A stretch of 64,000 nucleotides of DNA, taken from Duganella sp. BuS-21. GTDB taxonomy: Bacteria > Pseudomonadota > Gammaproteobacteria > Burkholderiales > Burkholderiaceae_D. Both the position numbers and the translations under genes were made by a program. The DNA lies in contig CP097466.1 in NCBI GenBank assembly GCA_041874725.1, forward strand, positions 2,418,001-2,482,000. The letters are read 5' to 3'. The notes under the pieces are model-generated. The model was not told the origin of the DNA. It did no database searches and saw only the letters and a program-made list of their open reading frames with translations. Positions within the stretch are counted from its first letter, which is position 1; every line of letters begins with the position of its first letter. This document shows, piece by piece, positions 26,944-36,520 of the stretch.

Positions 26944-29352
26944 GTGAGCAAGAGCAATCAGCATCAAGCCAGCCTGGCAGTTCGCCCCCTGGCAGCATTC
27001 GTCGCCCTGGCGTTGGCCAGTTTGTCCCACGGCGTTGCGGCACAGGAAGCCAAACCCGACGATCTCAAGGTTGAGCAGGTGGTGGTGACCGCCAACAAGC
27101 GCGCCCAGAATCTGCAAGACGTGCCGGCCGCGATTACGGTGCTGAGTGACGCCACTCTGCAGCGCAACAACGTCCGCGACATCAACGACCTGCCCAACCT
27201 GTCGCCGGCGCTGACGGTGACGTATTCCACGCAGCCGGGCAACTTCAGCATCAATATGCGCGGCATCGGCACCTACTCGCTCGGCATCGGCGTGGAGTCG
27301 GACGTGGCGGTGGTGATCGACGATATCCCGTTCGCCATGCAGGCCAACGCCTTCAAGGATCTGGCCGACGTGTTCCGCGTCGAGGTGCTGAAAGGTCCGC
27401 AAAGCACGCTGCTCGGCAAGAGCTCCATCGCCGGCGCGATCAACATCACCACCAAGCCTATCGACGGTGAGTGGAAGCAGAAGCTCACCACCTATCTGTC
27501 CAGCGACGGCGAGTGGCGCGCCATGGGTTCGATCTCCGGTGCGCTCAGCGACACGGTGCGGATGCGTGCCGCCGTCAACAAGTCATCGTTCGATGGCGTG
27601 GTGAAGAACCTTGCCAACGGCGATCATCTGAACGGCTCGCGCAGCACCAACTTCGTCGGCAAACTGGAATGGCGTCCGGACGACCAATGGAACCTGACCT
27701 TCAGCCCGCGCGCCAGCGTATCGACCGTGGCCTGCTGCGTGCAGCCGTTTTCCAGCATGACGCCGGGCGGCCGTTACCAGAACGTGGCGCAGCTGCCGGC
27801 ATCGACCCTGCTGGCCGGGATCAATCCCGGTCCGGGCAACGTCAGCGTGCGTAACGACTACGGCGCCGGCGGCAAGGCCAAGGACAAGGGCGCGGGCCTG
27901 AAGGTGAACTACGCCTTCGATGAAAAAGGTGCGCTGGCCGGCTACAACCTGAGCGCGATCACCTCGTGGTCCAACTACCACATGGACGACTACCAGGACG
28001 GCGACGCCACCGACAGCGATATCCTGGCCTACCTGCCGGTGAACGGTGCGGTGAGCGGCCTGCATGGCGGCCTGTATCAGTACGGCTTGTTCGACGTCAC
28101 CGCGCGCACGCTGGAACTGCGTTTGACCTCGCCGGACCAGGGCCCGTTGAAATACGTGGCCGGCTTGTGGTACGGCGATAACAAACTGGCGCGCGAACTG
28201 ACCCGCGCTCCGGTGTCGACCTACGTGACCGATTACGCCGCCAGCGCCTACAACACCAGCTATGCGGCCTTCGGCCAGGCCAGCTATGACCTGACCGCCG
28301 CCACCAGCCTGATCGCCGGCCTGCGCGTGAACCAGGAAGATACTGGCTATACCTTCACCCGCTACAATCCGCCGCCGGCCACCTCGCGCGTGGTGAGCGA
28401 ATACCTGAAGGGCGACGACAGCAACAACGACAAGACCGGCCGTCTCGGCGTGGAGCACCGCTTCAATCCAAACGCCATGGGATATGCGACTTACTCCACC
28501 GGCCACAAAGGCGTGGCGTACGACCTGACCTCCAGCTTCAATGGCGCCATCGCCAAGAGCCAGCCGGTGCCGGGTGAAGCGGCGCACAGCATCGAAGCCG
28601 GCCTGAAACTCGGCCTGCTGAATGGTCGCATGTCGCTGGACCTGGCGGCGTTCCGCACCAACTTCACCGGCTTCCAGCAATCGGCAGGGTTCTACGACAG
28701 CGACGGTGTATTCCGCACCACGCTGCACTCGATCGGCGGCTTGCGCACCAGCGGCTTCGAAGCGGACCTTGGCTGGCGCGTGGATAGTCGCCTGCAGCTG
28801 AACGGCGCCTTTGCCTACACCCGCGCCATCGTGACGGACTTTGAAAACGGTCCTTGCTACAGCGTGTTGAATGCGGCCGGTACGGGCACCACGCCGGGTG
28901 GCAACTGCGCGCCTAGCGCGAAGTACAACAACACCAGCGTGGCCAACCTGAAAGGTGCAACGCTGCCGAACGCGCCGAAATTCAAGTTCAACCTGGGCGG
29001 TCAGTACGACATCCCGACGTCGTACTCGTATAACGGTTTCGTCACCGGCGCCTACCGCTTCCAGAGTCGCACGCAGTTCAATCTGAACCAGGATCCGATG
29101 ACGCTGCAGGGCGCCTATGGCATCTTCAATCTGGGTCTGGGCATCAAGGACAAGCAGGACAAGTTCAAGGTCACCTTCCTGGTGAACAACCTGTTCGACA
29201 AGTCCTACGCCACCGGCCTGGCCAACAACTGGGCCAACGGCACCTGGAGTTCGCGTGCGCCCAATCCGGTCGTGGTGGTCAACACCACGCAGTGGACGCC
29301 GGCGCGTGATTACCAGCGTTACTTTGCGGTGCGCGCCGACTTCACCTTCTAA
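26944..29352 (+). CDS. TonB-dependent outer-membrane receptor for GAG oligosaccharides
   Basis: GTG start at 26944 chosen because an AGGAGGA site lies 6 bp before it and the protein then opens with a signal peptide (core AAFVALALASLSHGVAAQ). About 802 residues: plug domain with the TonB-box-like region EQVVVTANKRAQNLQDVPAAITVLS and LKGPQSTLLGKSSIAGAIN, then a beta-barrel ending in an aromatic residue (RADFTF), as outer-membrane beta-barrels do. It belongs to the large proteobacterial carbohydrate TonB-receptor group. The locus context suggests import of lyase products; the substrate is inferred. Confidence 0.88.
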   Translation: MSKSNQHQASLAVRPLAAFVALALASLSHGVAAQEAKPDDLKVEQVVVTANKRAQNLQDVPAAITVLSDATLQRNNVRDINDLPNLSPALTVTYSTQPGNFSINMRGIGTYSLGIGVESDVAVVIDDIPFAMQANAFKDLADVFRVEVLKGPQSTLLGKSSIAGAINITTKPIDGEWKQKLTTYLSSDGEWRAMGSISGALSDTVRMRAAVNKSSFDGVVKNLANGDHLNGSRSTNFVGKLEWRPDDQWNLTFSPRASVSTVACCVQPFSSMTPGGRYQNVAQLPASTLLAGINPGPGNVSVRNDYGAGGKAKDKGAGLKVNYAFDEKGALAGYNLSAITSWSNYHMDDYQDGDATDSDILAYLPVNGAVSGLHGGLYQYGLFDVTARTLELRLTSPDQGPLKYVAGLWYGDNKLARELTRAPVSTYVTDYAASAYNTSYAAFGQASYDLTAATSLIAGLRVNQEDTGYTFTRYNPPPATSRVVSEYLKGDDSNNDKTGRLGVEHRFNPNAMGYATYSTGHKGVAYDLTSSFNGAIAKSQPVPGEAAHSIEAGLKLGLLNGRMSLDLAAFRTNFTGFQQSAGFYDSDGVFRTTLHSIGGLRTSGFEADLGWRVDSRLQLNGAFAYTRAIVTDFENGPCYSVLNAAGTGTTPGGNCAPSAKYNNTSVANLKGATLPNAPKFKFNLGGQYDIPTSYSYNGFVTGAYRFQSRTQFNLNQDPMTLQGAYGIFNLGLGIKDKQDKFKVTFLVNNLFDKSYATGLANNWANGTWSSRAPNPVVVVNTTQWTPARDYQRYFAVRADFTF

Positions 29353-29431
29353 CGTATCCGTTTTAACTTCGTCACAACGCCCGCCGGGATTCCTTTATAG
29401 TAGAGGCACGCAAAAAAAGGGGAGGCCAGGG

Positions 29432-30640
29432 GTGCGGGATGAAAGCGCAAGCGTCCGTACAGGGCGCACAGGACTACTGGTCCTGTGCGCCCTGTTGTTG
29501 ATTGGCGATCTGGGTTGGTCGTTGCGCGAGCGTTCGGTGCAGGAGTTGTTTAAAGTGCATCTGATGCGCTTCAGCCAGGACGCCACGCTGCTCAACATCC
29601 TGATCGGCGCGATGCCGGCATTGATCGCGCTGACGCTCGGTCCCGTCATCGGCGCATGGAGCGACCGTACGCGCACGCGTTACGGGCGCCGCATTCCCTT
29701 CATCTTCGGCACCGCCGTGGTGTCCACTATCGGCATGCTGGGCATGGCCTACAGCAGCAGCCTTACGGGACTGGCGGTCAGCTGGACCGTGTTCGAGATG
29801 GCCACCATCGTCGGCAATCCTCTATTCCTTGCGCTGATCAACGACACCGTGCCGCGTCCGATACTGGGGCGCTTCTTCGGCCTGTTCCGCATCGTCAGCC
29901 TGGCGACGGGCGCCGGCTTCTTCGCACTGTTTTTCCGCAATGAGCTGGTGACGGTGTTCCAGCCGCTGCTGCTGACCATTACCGCGGTTTATCTGGGCTG
30001 CATGCTGCTGGTGTGCTGGCGCGTGCGCGAGCCGCTGTATGGCCCCGCGCCGCAGCGCGCCGGCTGGCGCTTGGTGCAGCCAGGCGATGGGCAGTGGGGA
30101 CGTTTGTTCGCGGCGGTGGCGGTGGGCGCGGTCGCGGTCCTGCCGATCAATATCAATGCGCTCAATGCGTGCGCGCAGTTCGGCGTCGATGCCGACGATT
30201 TCGGCGCCGCCATCGCGCTGACGTATGCGATTTCGATTGTGCTGGCGTGGCCCGTGGGCTGGCTGGCCGACCGCTATCATCCTTTGCGGGTGGGCGCGGT
30301 GGTGTTGTCGGCCTACGCCGTGTGCATGCTGCTGGCGTGGCGGCTGGTCGACGAGCGCAACGGCTTCCTGCTGGCGTTGATCGTGCACGGCGTGCTGGCC
30401 GGCTGCTTCCTGACCGGGACCGTGTCGCTGCTGCCGGCCCTGCTGCCGCGAGAACGCTTCTCGCAACTGGCGGCGGTGTCGGCTTCGCTGACGGCGCTGC
30501 TGGTGGTGGTGTCGACGGTGGGATTGGGCGCGCTGCTCGATGCCAGCGTGCGCGATTACCGCATGCTGTATCCGGCGGGCGCGCTGGCTGCAGGCTGCGG
30601 CGTGATTCTCTGGCGCAGCCTGCTCAAGCGTTATTTATAG
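29432..30640 (+). CDS. MFS transporter (GPH/SLC45-like sugar carrier)
   Basis: GTG start at 29432 with a strong AAAGGGGAGG site 7 bp upstream; the frame runs further 5' into the receptor gene but that part is out-of-character. About 402 residues with 12 predicted membrane helices. The loop-2 motif GAWSDRTRTRYGRRIPFIF is the signature of the GPH/SLC45-type carriers. It lies 79 bp after the receptor and is probably part of its transcript. Likely role: inner-membrane uptake of the disaccharide. Its end overlaps the convergent sugar-porter gene by 10 bp. Confidence 0.85.
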   Translation: MRDESASVRTGRTGLLVLCALLLIGDLGWSLRERSVQELFKVHLMRFSQDATLLNILIGAMPALIALTLGPVIGAWSDRTRTRYGRRIPFIFGTAVVSTIGMLGMAYSSSLTGLAVSWTVFEMATIVGNPLFLALINDTVPRPILGRFFGLFRIVSLATGAGFFALFFRNELVTVFQPLLLTITAVYLGCMLLVCWRVREPLYGPAPQRAGWRLVQPGDGQWGRLFAAVAVGAVAVLPININALNACAQFGVDADDFGAAIALTYAISIVLAWPVGWLADRYHPLRVGAVVLSAYAVCMLLAWRLVDERNGFLLALIVHGVLAGCFLTGTVSLLPALLPRERFSQLAAVSASLTALLVVVSTVGLGALLDASVRDYRMLYPAGALAAGCGVILWRSLLKRYL

Positions 30641-32373
30641 GCGGGACGGGCAAAGTGGCGGTTGATGTCTTCCAACGTTTTGCCGCGTGTTTCCGGCAGC
30701 AGGAAGGTCGCGGCCAGGAAGTAGACCACCGTGCAGCCGGCCCAGAAGAAGAACATCGGCGCGTAGCCGTGCAGACTGACCACCGGTAGGAACACCGCCG
30801 CCAGCACGGTGGACACGAACTGGTTGACCAGCAGCGCCACGCTCATGCCGTTGGAGCGGATGCGGGTCGGCATCAGCTCCGATAGCGCCAACCAGACGCA
30901 GACGCCTGGTCCCACCGCGAAGCTGGCGATGAAGGCGAGCAGGCAGCCCAGCACCAGCCAGCCATGCAGCGCTGGCGGACGTGGTCCGATGTGGGCGCGG
31001 TCGATGGTCAGCGGCGCTTGCAGCGCGGCGTTCATGTCCGGGAAGGGATTGAGGTGCAGGCGGCGGAAGGCGGCGCCGATGACGCTGTCGCCTTCAACCC
31101 GGTCCGGCGGCGCGATGCGCAACGTATCGCCGGGCCGCAGGCTGCGCATTTGCGTCAGCGGGCCGTAGCTGTAGGCGATATCGAGCTGGTAGTCGTCGCC
31201 ACTGGCCAGCGCGCGCAGCGCGGGTGCGTTCAGTTCCAGTGCGTTGGCGCCGATGTGCTGCGACAGCGCGGCGCCGGCGTCGGCCTGTCCCGATTCGGCG
31301 CGGTGGAACAGCAGGGCGGCGGCCAGCAGCGAGACCACGATGCCGCCGGAACCAAGCATCAGCAGGAACTTGCGGCCTTTGCGGTCCACCAGGATCACCG
31401 CCAGCACCGTCATCAAGGCGTTGAGCAGCTTGAGCGCGAAGTCGCCGACATTGCTCATGCTGCCGGACAGCCCGCCTTGGTCGAGGATGGTGACCGCGTA
31501 GGCCAGCACCGAGTTGATGCCGGTGGCTTGGTTACAAGCCAGGATCAGGCAGGCCAGCAGGAAGGGCAGCACGTAGCGGCGTTGCAGCAGGCTGCCGCTG
31601 TCGGTGGCGTGCGGGCTGCTTTTATTGTTGTCGTCGGTGCCGGCGATGGCCGCCAGTTCGGCCTGTGCTTGCGCTTCGTGGCGGGTGCGGCGCAGCGCGA
31701 GCAGCGCTTCGGCGGCGCGTCCCCGCGCCAGCAGCCAGCGTGGCGATTCGGCCAGCCACAGCACGCCGGCCGAGAACAATAAGCCCGGTGCGAGGCTGAG
31801 CCAGAAGATGCGGCGCCAGGCGGCGTCCTGCACCGCTTGCAGTGCGGCCGGCGTTTCGCGCGCGGCTTGCTCCACCTGGTGCGCCACCAGCAGGCCGATG
31901 GCGGCGGCCAGCACCAGGCCTATCGTCAGCAGCAGCTGGAAGATGGCGGTGCCGCGTCCGCGCACGGCGGCCGGCAGGCATTCAGCCAGGTACAGCGGCA
32001 CCACCACGCCGATCAAGCCGCCGCTGACGCCTTGCAGCAGGCGCCCCAGCAGCAGCGCCATGTAGCCGTCCGCCAGCGCGATGATGGGAATGCTCAAGCT
32101 GAATAGCAGACCGGCCAGCAGCATCACGCGCTTGCGGCCCCACGCTTCGGCCATGGCGCCTGCCGTCAGCGACGACAGCACGGAGCCGAGCAGCACCGCC
32201 GCCACCACGAAGCCCAACTGCTGCGACGACAGCTTCCACAGCTGTACCGCGCTGGCCTCCAGATAGGGCAGGGCGCCGGCGATGATGCCGACGTCGATCC
32301 CGTACAACAGGCCGCCGAGGCCTGCCACCAGCAACAGGTAGCGCGTTTGTGCTTCAGGTGAGGACAGGCGCAT
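30631..32373 (-). CDS. Sugar porter family MFS transporter with periplasmic insert
   Basis: ATG at 32371-32373 (MRLSSPEAQTRYLLLVAG); 580 residues, longer than the usual 450-500. Sugar-porter motifs: GLGGLLYGIDVGIIAGAL in helix 1, GRKRVMLLAG after helix 2, PLYLAECLPAAVRGRG, WRRIFWLSLAPGLLF, LAESPRWLLARG, QATGINSVLAYA and a final FLPETRGKTLEDI. An extra hydrophilic stretch of about 110 residues (starting LFHRAESGQADAGAAL) sits between late helices, where other porters have a short loop. It overlaps the deacetylase gene by 20 bp and ends the aga-like operon. Probable monosaccharide uptake, GalNAc by context. Confidence 0.85.
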   Translation of the reverse strand: MRLSSPEAQTRYLLLVAGLGGLLYGIDVGIIAGALPYLEASAVQLWKLSSQQLGFVVAAVLLGSVLSSLTAGAMAEAWGRKRVMLLAGLLFSLSIPIIALADGYMALLLGRLLQGVSGGLIGVVVPLYLAECLPAAVRGRGTAIFQLLLTIGLVLAAAIGLLVAHQVEQAARETPAALQAVQDAAWRRIFWLSLAPGLLFSAGVLWLAESPRWLLARGRAAEALLALRRTRHEAQAQAELAAIAGTDDNNKSSPHATDSGSLLQRRYVLPFLLACLILACNQATGINSVLAYAVTILDQGGLSGSMSNVGDFALKLLNALMTVLAVILVDRKGRKFLLMLGSGGIVVSLLAAALLFHRAESGQADAGAALSQHIGANALELNAPALRALASGDDYQLDIAYSYGPLTQMRSLRPGDTLRIAPPDRVEGDSVIGAAFRRLHLNPFPDMNAALQAPLTIDRAHIGPRPPALHGWLVLGCLLAFIASFAVGPGVCVWLALSELMPTRIRSNGMSVALLVNQFVSTVLAAVFLPVVSLHGYAPMFFFWAGCTVVYFLAATFLLPETRGKTLEDINRHFARPAYK

Positions 32374-33484
32374 CTTGATAGACTCCGTGGGCAAGGTTGA
32401 TGTGATGGCCGCCGGCGATGACGCGGCGGAGTTGCAGGTCGGGGCCGAGCACCACGAGGTCGGCGCGCAGGCCGGCGGCGAGAATGCCACGGTCCTGCAG
32501 TCCCAGATATTCGGCCGGGTAGCGCGATACGCGCGCCGAGGCGTCTTCCAGCGTCAGACCCAGGTCGACCAGGTTGCGCAGGGCCTGGTCCATGGTCAGC
32601 GCGCTGCCGGCCAGCGAGTCGCCGAGCACCAGTCGCACGCAGCCCATGCATTTCATGACACGCTGGCTGCCCAGCAGGTATTCGCCGTCCGGCATGCCGG
32701 TGGCGGCGGTGGCGTCGGTGACGGCGTACAGGCGCGGAATGGCGCGCAAGGCGGCGCGCAGTGCGCCGGGCTGCACGTGCTGCAGGTCGGGGATGACTTC
32801 CGCAAATTCGGCATGCGCCAGCGCAGCGCCGACCATGCCGGGCGCACGGTGGCTGAAGCCCGACATGCCATTGAACAGGTGCGTGAAGCCGGCCAGGCCG
32901 GCTTCGATGGCGGCCACTCCTTCGTCATAGCTGCCCGCGCTGTGGCCGGCCTGCACGCGGATGCCCATGGCGGACAGTTCCGCGATCAGTTGCAGGTGAC
33001 CTGGAATTTCCGGCGCCAGCGTCAGGACTTTGATGGCGGCGATGGCGTTCCATCGGCACACCTGTTCCAGCGTGCCGATGCTGACCAGCGGCGGCTGCGC
33101 GCCGAGGCGCTGGCAATTCAGGAACGGGCCTTCCAGGTGGACGCCCAGTATCTGCGCGCCGTCCGGTGCCGGTGTGGCGATGGCGCGGCCCAGGCCGAGC
33201 AGCGCGCGTTCGATGTGTTCGGGCGGCGCGGTCATGGTGGTGCCCAGCATGGAGGTGGTGCCGTGGCGCGCGTGCAGGCGGGCCACGCGGCGTGCCGCGT
33301 CGCCGCCTTCCATGATGTCGGTGCCGCCGGCGCCGTGCACGTGCAGGTCGATGAAGCCGGGCAGGATCAGTTGGTCCGTCGGTGCGGCGGGATCGGCTTC
33401 GATGCTGGCGATGTGCGCACCGTCGTGGCGCAGGTGGCCCAGTATCCAGCCGTTTGGCGTGAGTATGCGTCCGCTGATGTTCAT
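32354..33484 (-). CDS. agaA: N-acetylhexosamine-6-phosphate deacetylase (NagA/AgaA type)
   Basis: 376 residues, amidohydrolase fold. Metal ligands and motifs: PGFIDLHVHGAGGTD (H48, H50), GVHLEGPFLN (E118), QAGHSAGSYDEG, FTHLFNGMSGFSHRAPG and VTDATAATG with the catalytic Asp. It removes the acetyl group from GlcNAc-6-P or GalNAc-6-P. Sequence alone cannot separate NagA from AgaA; the adjacent AgaS-, AgaZ- and AgaR-like genes point to GalNAc. It overlaps both neighbours by a few bases, a tightly packed leftward operon. Confidence 0.85.
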   Translation of the reverse strand: MNISGRILTPNGWILGHLRHDGAHIASIEADPAAPTDQLILPGFIDLHVHGAGGTDIMEGGDAARRVARLHARHGTTSMLGTTMTAPPEHIERALLGLGRAIATPAPDGAQILGVHLEGPFLNCQRLGAQPPLVSIGTLEQVCRWNAIAAIKVLTLAPEIPGHLQLIAELSAMGIRVQAGHSAGSYDEGVAAIEAGLAGFTHLFNGMSGFSHRAPGMVGAALAHAEFAEVIPDLQHVQPGALRAALRAIPRLYAVTDATAATGMPDGEYLLGSQRVMKCMGCVRLVLGDSLAGSALTMDQALRNLVDLGLTLEDASARVSRYPAEYLGLQDRGILAAGLRADLVVLGPDLQLRRVIAGGHHINLAHGVYQDAPVLT

Positions 33485-34284
33485 GATTCCTCTTCCGCGA
33501 CCAATACTTGTACGCCGCGCTGGGTGAGGGCGGTGCGCATGGCCGGTGGCATGCTGGCATCGCTCACTACAATGTCGATGCGCTCCAGGGCGCAGATGCG
33601 GTGCAGACAGATGCGGCCGAATTTGGAGCCGTCGGCCAGGACGATGACCTGGCGCGCCTGCGCGGTCATGCGGGCGTTGAGGCGTGCTTCCGCTTCGTCG
33701 TGGGTGGAGAGGCCGAATTCGGGATCGCAGCCGTCTACGCCCAGGAATAGTCTGTCGAAGACGTAGCCGTCCAGGCTTGCCTCTGCCTGCGGGCCTTGCA
33801 GCGACTGCGACGGCTTGCGCAGCATGCCGCCGGAAAGCAGCAGTTCGATGTCTTGCACCGCTCCGAGTTCGTTGGCGATCGGCAGGCTGTTGGTGAAGAT
33901 GCTGAGGGGCGCCATCGCTGCCGCATCGGGCTGCGCCACGGCGCGCGCCAGTTTGCGGGCCAGTTGCAGCGTGGTGCTGCCGGCGTCCAGTATCAGTTTG
34001 TCGCCGGGCTGCACCAGCTTCAACGCGCGGGCCGCGATGCTGTGCTTGCGCTCGCGGTGCTGGGCGCGTTTTTCCTCCAGCGGCAGCTCCGGCGGCGCGC
34101 GCCTTGCGGTGCAGGCACCGCCGTGCTGGCGTTGCACCAGTCCAGCCTCCGCCAGCAGACGCAGGTCGCCGCGTATGGTGACGGTCGAGACGCCGAAGCG
34201 CTGCGCCAGGCGATTGACGCGCACCTGGTCCTGCATCTCCAGCGCTTGCAGGATCTGCTCGCGGCGCACGCCGCTGTTCAGCAC
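33481..34284 (-). CDS. agaR: DeoR-family regulator, AgaR-like
   Basis: 267 residues. N-terminal DeoR HTH (ILQALEMQDQVRVNRLAQRFGVSTVTIRGDLRLL) with QRQHGGA immediately after, then the sugar-phosphate sensor domain: ILDAGSTTLQLARKL, FTNSLPIANEL, DGYVFDRLFLGVDGCD and VILADGSKFGR. In other proteobacteria AgaR represses GalNAc genes and is released by GalNAc-6-P or a related sugar phosphate. It lies inside the operon it probably controls, giving dual control together with the LacI-type site at 37663. Confidence 0.85.
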   Translation of the reverse strand: MLNSGVRREQILQALEMQDQVRVNRLAQRFGVSTVTIRGDLRLLAEAGLVQRQHGGACTARRAPPELPLEEKRAQHRERKHSIAARALKLVQPGDKLILDAGSTTLQLARKLARAVAQPDAAAMAPLSIFTNSLPIANELGAVQDIELLLSGGMLRKPSQSLQGPQAEASLDGYVFDRLFLGVDGCDPEFGLSTHDEAEARLNARMTAQARQVIVLADGSKFGRICLHRICALERIDIVVSDASMPPAMRTALTQRGVQVLVAEEES

Positions 34285-35576
34285 ACCGCCTCCGCCGCGT
34301 TGGCGTGGCAGGCGCGCACGTAACGCGCCAGCACCAGTCCCACTTTGTGGCGCGCCAGATCGGCGGCGCGCGCCGGCAGCGTGCCTTCCAGGACCGACTC
34401 GACTTGCTCCGGCAGGTATTGGCTGATCAGCGGCAGCGGCAGGTCGCGGCCTTCAAGATTCTCGTTCAGGCGTTGTAGCGCCTGCGCCACCGCCGGCTCG
34501 CCCCAGTAGTAGCGGCTGCGGTCCGATAGCGCGAATTTCCGCAGCATGCGCAACTGGTCCGGCGTGCCGGCGTAGTGCTTCTGCCAGTGACGCGGCTGTT
34601 CTAGCATGCAGCGTTCCAGCACTTCGGCCAGGTGCGAGCGCCGTTCCACGGGAACCAGCGCAGCTTCAATCGCGGCCAGCGCGAAGCAGGCTTCGCGCAG
34701 GGCGTTGGTGGCGGCCGGGCCGACCTTGAGGATGGCAAAGTGGTCGCGCACCAGCGCATGCAGGGCGCGCTCGCTTTGATAGTCGGTGGAGTGGGCTTCG
34801 AACACCAGACCCGGGTGTTCGGCGATGAAGGCCGACAGCGGCGCGGCTTGCGCTGCCGCGTAGTGGTGAACGGTGCTGTGGTCGAAGTCCACGCCCGGCT
34901 GTACCACCAGCGCGACCACGCGTTGCCAGGCGTCGTGCAGGCCGCGCGCGGCGAAGGCGATGGCGTGTGCGGCCAGCGTGGCGTCCGCAGCGTCCGGACG
35001 GGTTACCTGCAGGCCGCCGGCCAGCGACGCTTCGCCGCCGGGAATCGGGACTTCGGTGCCGATCACGTACACCGGCGGCGGCAGGTTGGCGTCGAGCGCG
35101 GCTTGCTCGGCGATCTGCGCCAGGTCGGCTGAACGCTCGGCCACGATGGCGTCCGGCAGCGGCAGCGGATCGCCGGCGCAAGCCATGCTGCAATCGAGGT
35201 GGATTTTATGAAAGCCGGCGCGCACGTAAGCGTCGATCAGCGCGCGGGCATTGGCCATCGCCGGTTCCGGCGCCAGGTGCTGCCAGGTGTTGGGGCCGAG
35301 GTGGTCGCCGCCCAGGATCAATTGTTCCTGCGGCAGGCCGGTGCTGCGCGCCAGGTCGCGCACGTAGCCGATGTAGTCGGCCGGCGTCATGCCGGTGTAG
35401 CCGCCGAACTGGTCGACCTGGTTGGAAGTGGCTTCCACCAGCAGCGGCGTGCCGTGCGCCAGTGCGACTTCCATGGCCGCTTGCAGCACTTGCGGATTGG
35501 CGCAGCAGACGCTGGGCAGGCCGACGGCGTGGCCGGCGTGGTGTTGACGGATCAGGGTTTGGATCGGGGACATCAT
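34278..35576 (-). CDS. agaZ: GatZ/KbaZ/AgaZ-family tagatose-bisphosphate pathway protein
   Basis: 432 residues. Family blocks: opening IQTLIRQHHAGHAVGLPSVCCANPQVL, LVEATSNQVDQFGGYTGMTPADY, LGGDHLGPNTWQ, KIHLDCSMACAGDP, YVIGTEVPIPGG and KVGPAATNALREA. In E. coli GatZ/KbaZ/AgaZ are non-catalytic subunits that stabilise the class II tagatose-1,6-bisphosphate aldolase; in some GalNAc loci AgaZ has been assigned a tagatose-6-phosphate kinase role. No GatY/KbaY/AgaY partner or PfkB-type kinase is encoded nearby, so its exact job here is open. Stop and start codons overlap the neighbouring genes. Confidence 0.83.
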   Translation of the reverse strand: MMSPIQTLIRQHHAGHAVGLPSVCCANPQVLQAAMEVALAHGTPLLVEATSNQVDQFGGYTGMTPADYIGYVRDLARSTGLPQEQLILGGDHLGPNTWQHLAPEPAMANARALIDAYVRAGFHKIHLDCSMACAGDPLPLPDAIVAERSADLAQIAEQAALDANLPPPVYVIGTEVPIPGGEASLAGGLQVTRPDAADATLAAHAIAFAARGLHDAWQRVVALVVQPGVDFDHSTVHHYAAAQAAPLSAFIAEHPGLVFEAHSTDYQSERALHALVRDHFAILKVGPAATNALREACFALAAIEAALVPVERRSHLAEVLERCMLEQPRHWQKHYAGTPDQLRMLRKFALSDRSRYYWGEPAVAQALQRLNENLEGRDLPLPLISQYLPEQVESVLEGTLPARAADLARHKVGLVLARYVRACHANAAEAVC

Positions 35577-36520
35577 GGCTCCAGTTGATGGCTTGTTTGT
35601 CGCGCCAGCAGCGCCGCGCCGCGCGCCCCGCCGGCGTCGCCGAATGCAGGCGGCAGGATGGGCGGCACGCCGAGGCCGGGGATCAGGTGCGGACGGACGG
35701 CGGCGGCCAGTTCGGTGTACAGGTGCGGCAGTTGCGACAGCCCGCCGCCCAGCACGATGAGGTGCGGGTCGTAGGCCAGCACGATGCGCGCGAGCGCCGC
35801 GCCGAGCAGGTCGAGGTGGACGCCGAACACGCGCGCGGCCTGCACTTCGCCGGCGCGGTAGCGGATCGCCAGTTGTTCTGCGCTGATGTTTTCCTCGCCG
35901 TTGAAGTGGGCGTGCAGGCGGCGCAGGCCGGTGCCGGAGACGTAGCTTTCAAGGCAGGCGTGCCGTCCGCAAGGGCAGGGCAGCAGCGGCAGTTCGTAGC
36001 GGTGCAACAGGCTGGGATCGAGTGGCCAGTGGCCCCATTCACCGGCCGCGCCGTGCCGGCCGCGCACCAGGCGCTGATCGACCACGTAGCCGGCGCCGGC
36101 GCCGGTGCCGAGGATCAGACCAAACATGCTTGGTGCGCCATCGGCCGCGCCGCCGTGGGCTTCGGACAGGGCGAAGCACTGGCAGTCGTTGCCGAGCGTG
36201 ATGGGACGTTTCAGTTGTGCGCGCAGGACGGGCAGCAGTTCGCGGCCGGTCAGGCAGGGAATGTTGGCGCACAGGTGGGCGCCGGTCATCGAGTCGACGA
36301 TGCCAGGCACGCCGATGCCGAGCGGCGCTGGCGGGCGCGCCGTCAGGGCCGCATCGGCGCCTTGTATCAGGCCGACCAGTGCGCGCACCAGTGCGTCGTA
36401 ATCCTGCGTCGGCGTCGGCACGCGCTGGCGGTAGCGGACTTGCAGGCTGGCGTCGCAGGCCACCAGTTCGATCTTGGTGCCGCCCAGGTCGATGCCGTAG
36501 AAGTAATCAGGCGTATGCAT
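35573..36520 (-). CDS. agaK: ROK-family amino-sugar kinase (AgaK/NagK-like)
   Basis: 315 residues. Phosphate-1 motif GIDLGGTKIELVACD at the N-terminus; GNDCQCFALSEA with the catalytic Asp; GLILGTGAGAGYVVD phosphate-2 motif; GEWGHW with the sugar-contacting Glu; ROK zinc motif CPCGRHACLE. It phosphorylates N-acetylhexosamine at O6 with ATP in the cytoplasm, the first step after uptake by a non-PTS carrier. GalNAc is favoured over GlcNAc by the operon context. It overlaps agaS by 14 bp and agaZ by 4 bp. Confidence 0.85.
   Translation of the reverse strand: MHTPDYFYGIDLGGTKIELVACDASLQVRYRQRVPTPTQDYDALVRALVGLIQGADAALTARPPAPLGIGVPGIVDSMTGAHLCANIPCLTGRELLPVLRAQLKRPITLGNDCQCFALSEAHGGAADGAPSMFGLILGTGAGAGYVVDQRLVRGRHGAAGEWGHWPLDPSLLHRYELPLLPCPCGRHACLESYVSGTGLRRLHAHFNGEENISAEQLAIRYRAGEVQAARVFGVHLDLLGAALARIVLAYDPHLIVLGGGLSQLPHLYTELAAAVRPHLIPGLGVPPILPPAFGDAGGARGAALLARQTSHQLEP

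Noticed and set aside
29380..29410. A separate promoter before the GPH-type MFS gene (TATAGT element)
   Set aside because: No acceptable -35 box at the right spacing; the gene is more simply read from the receptor transcript.
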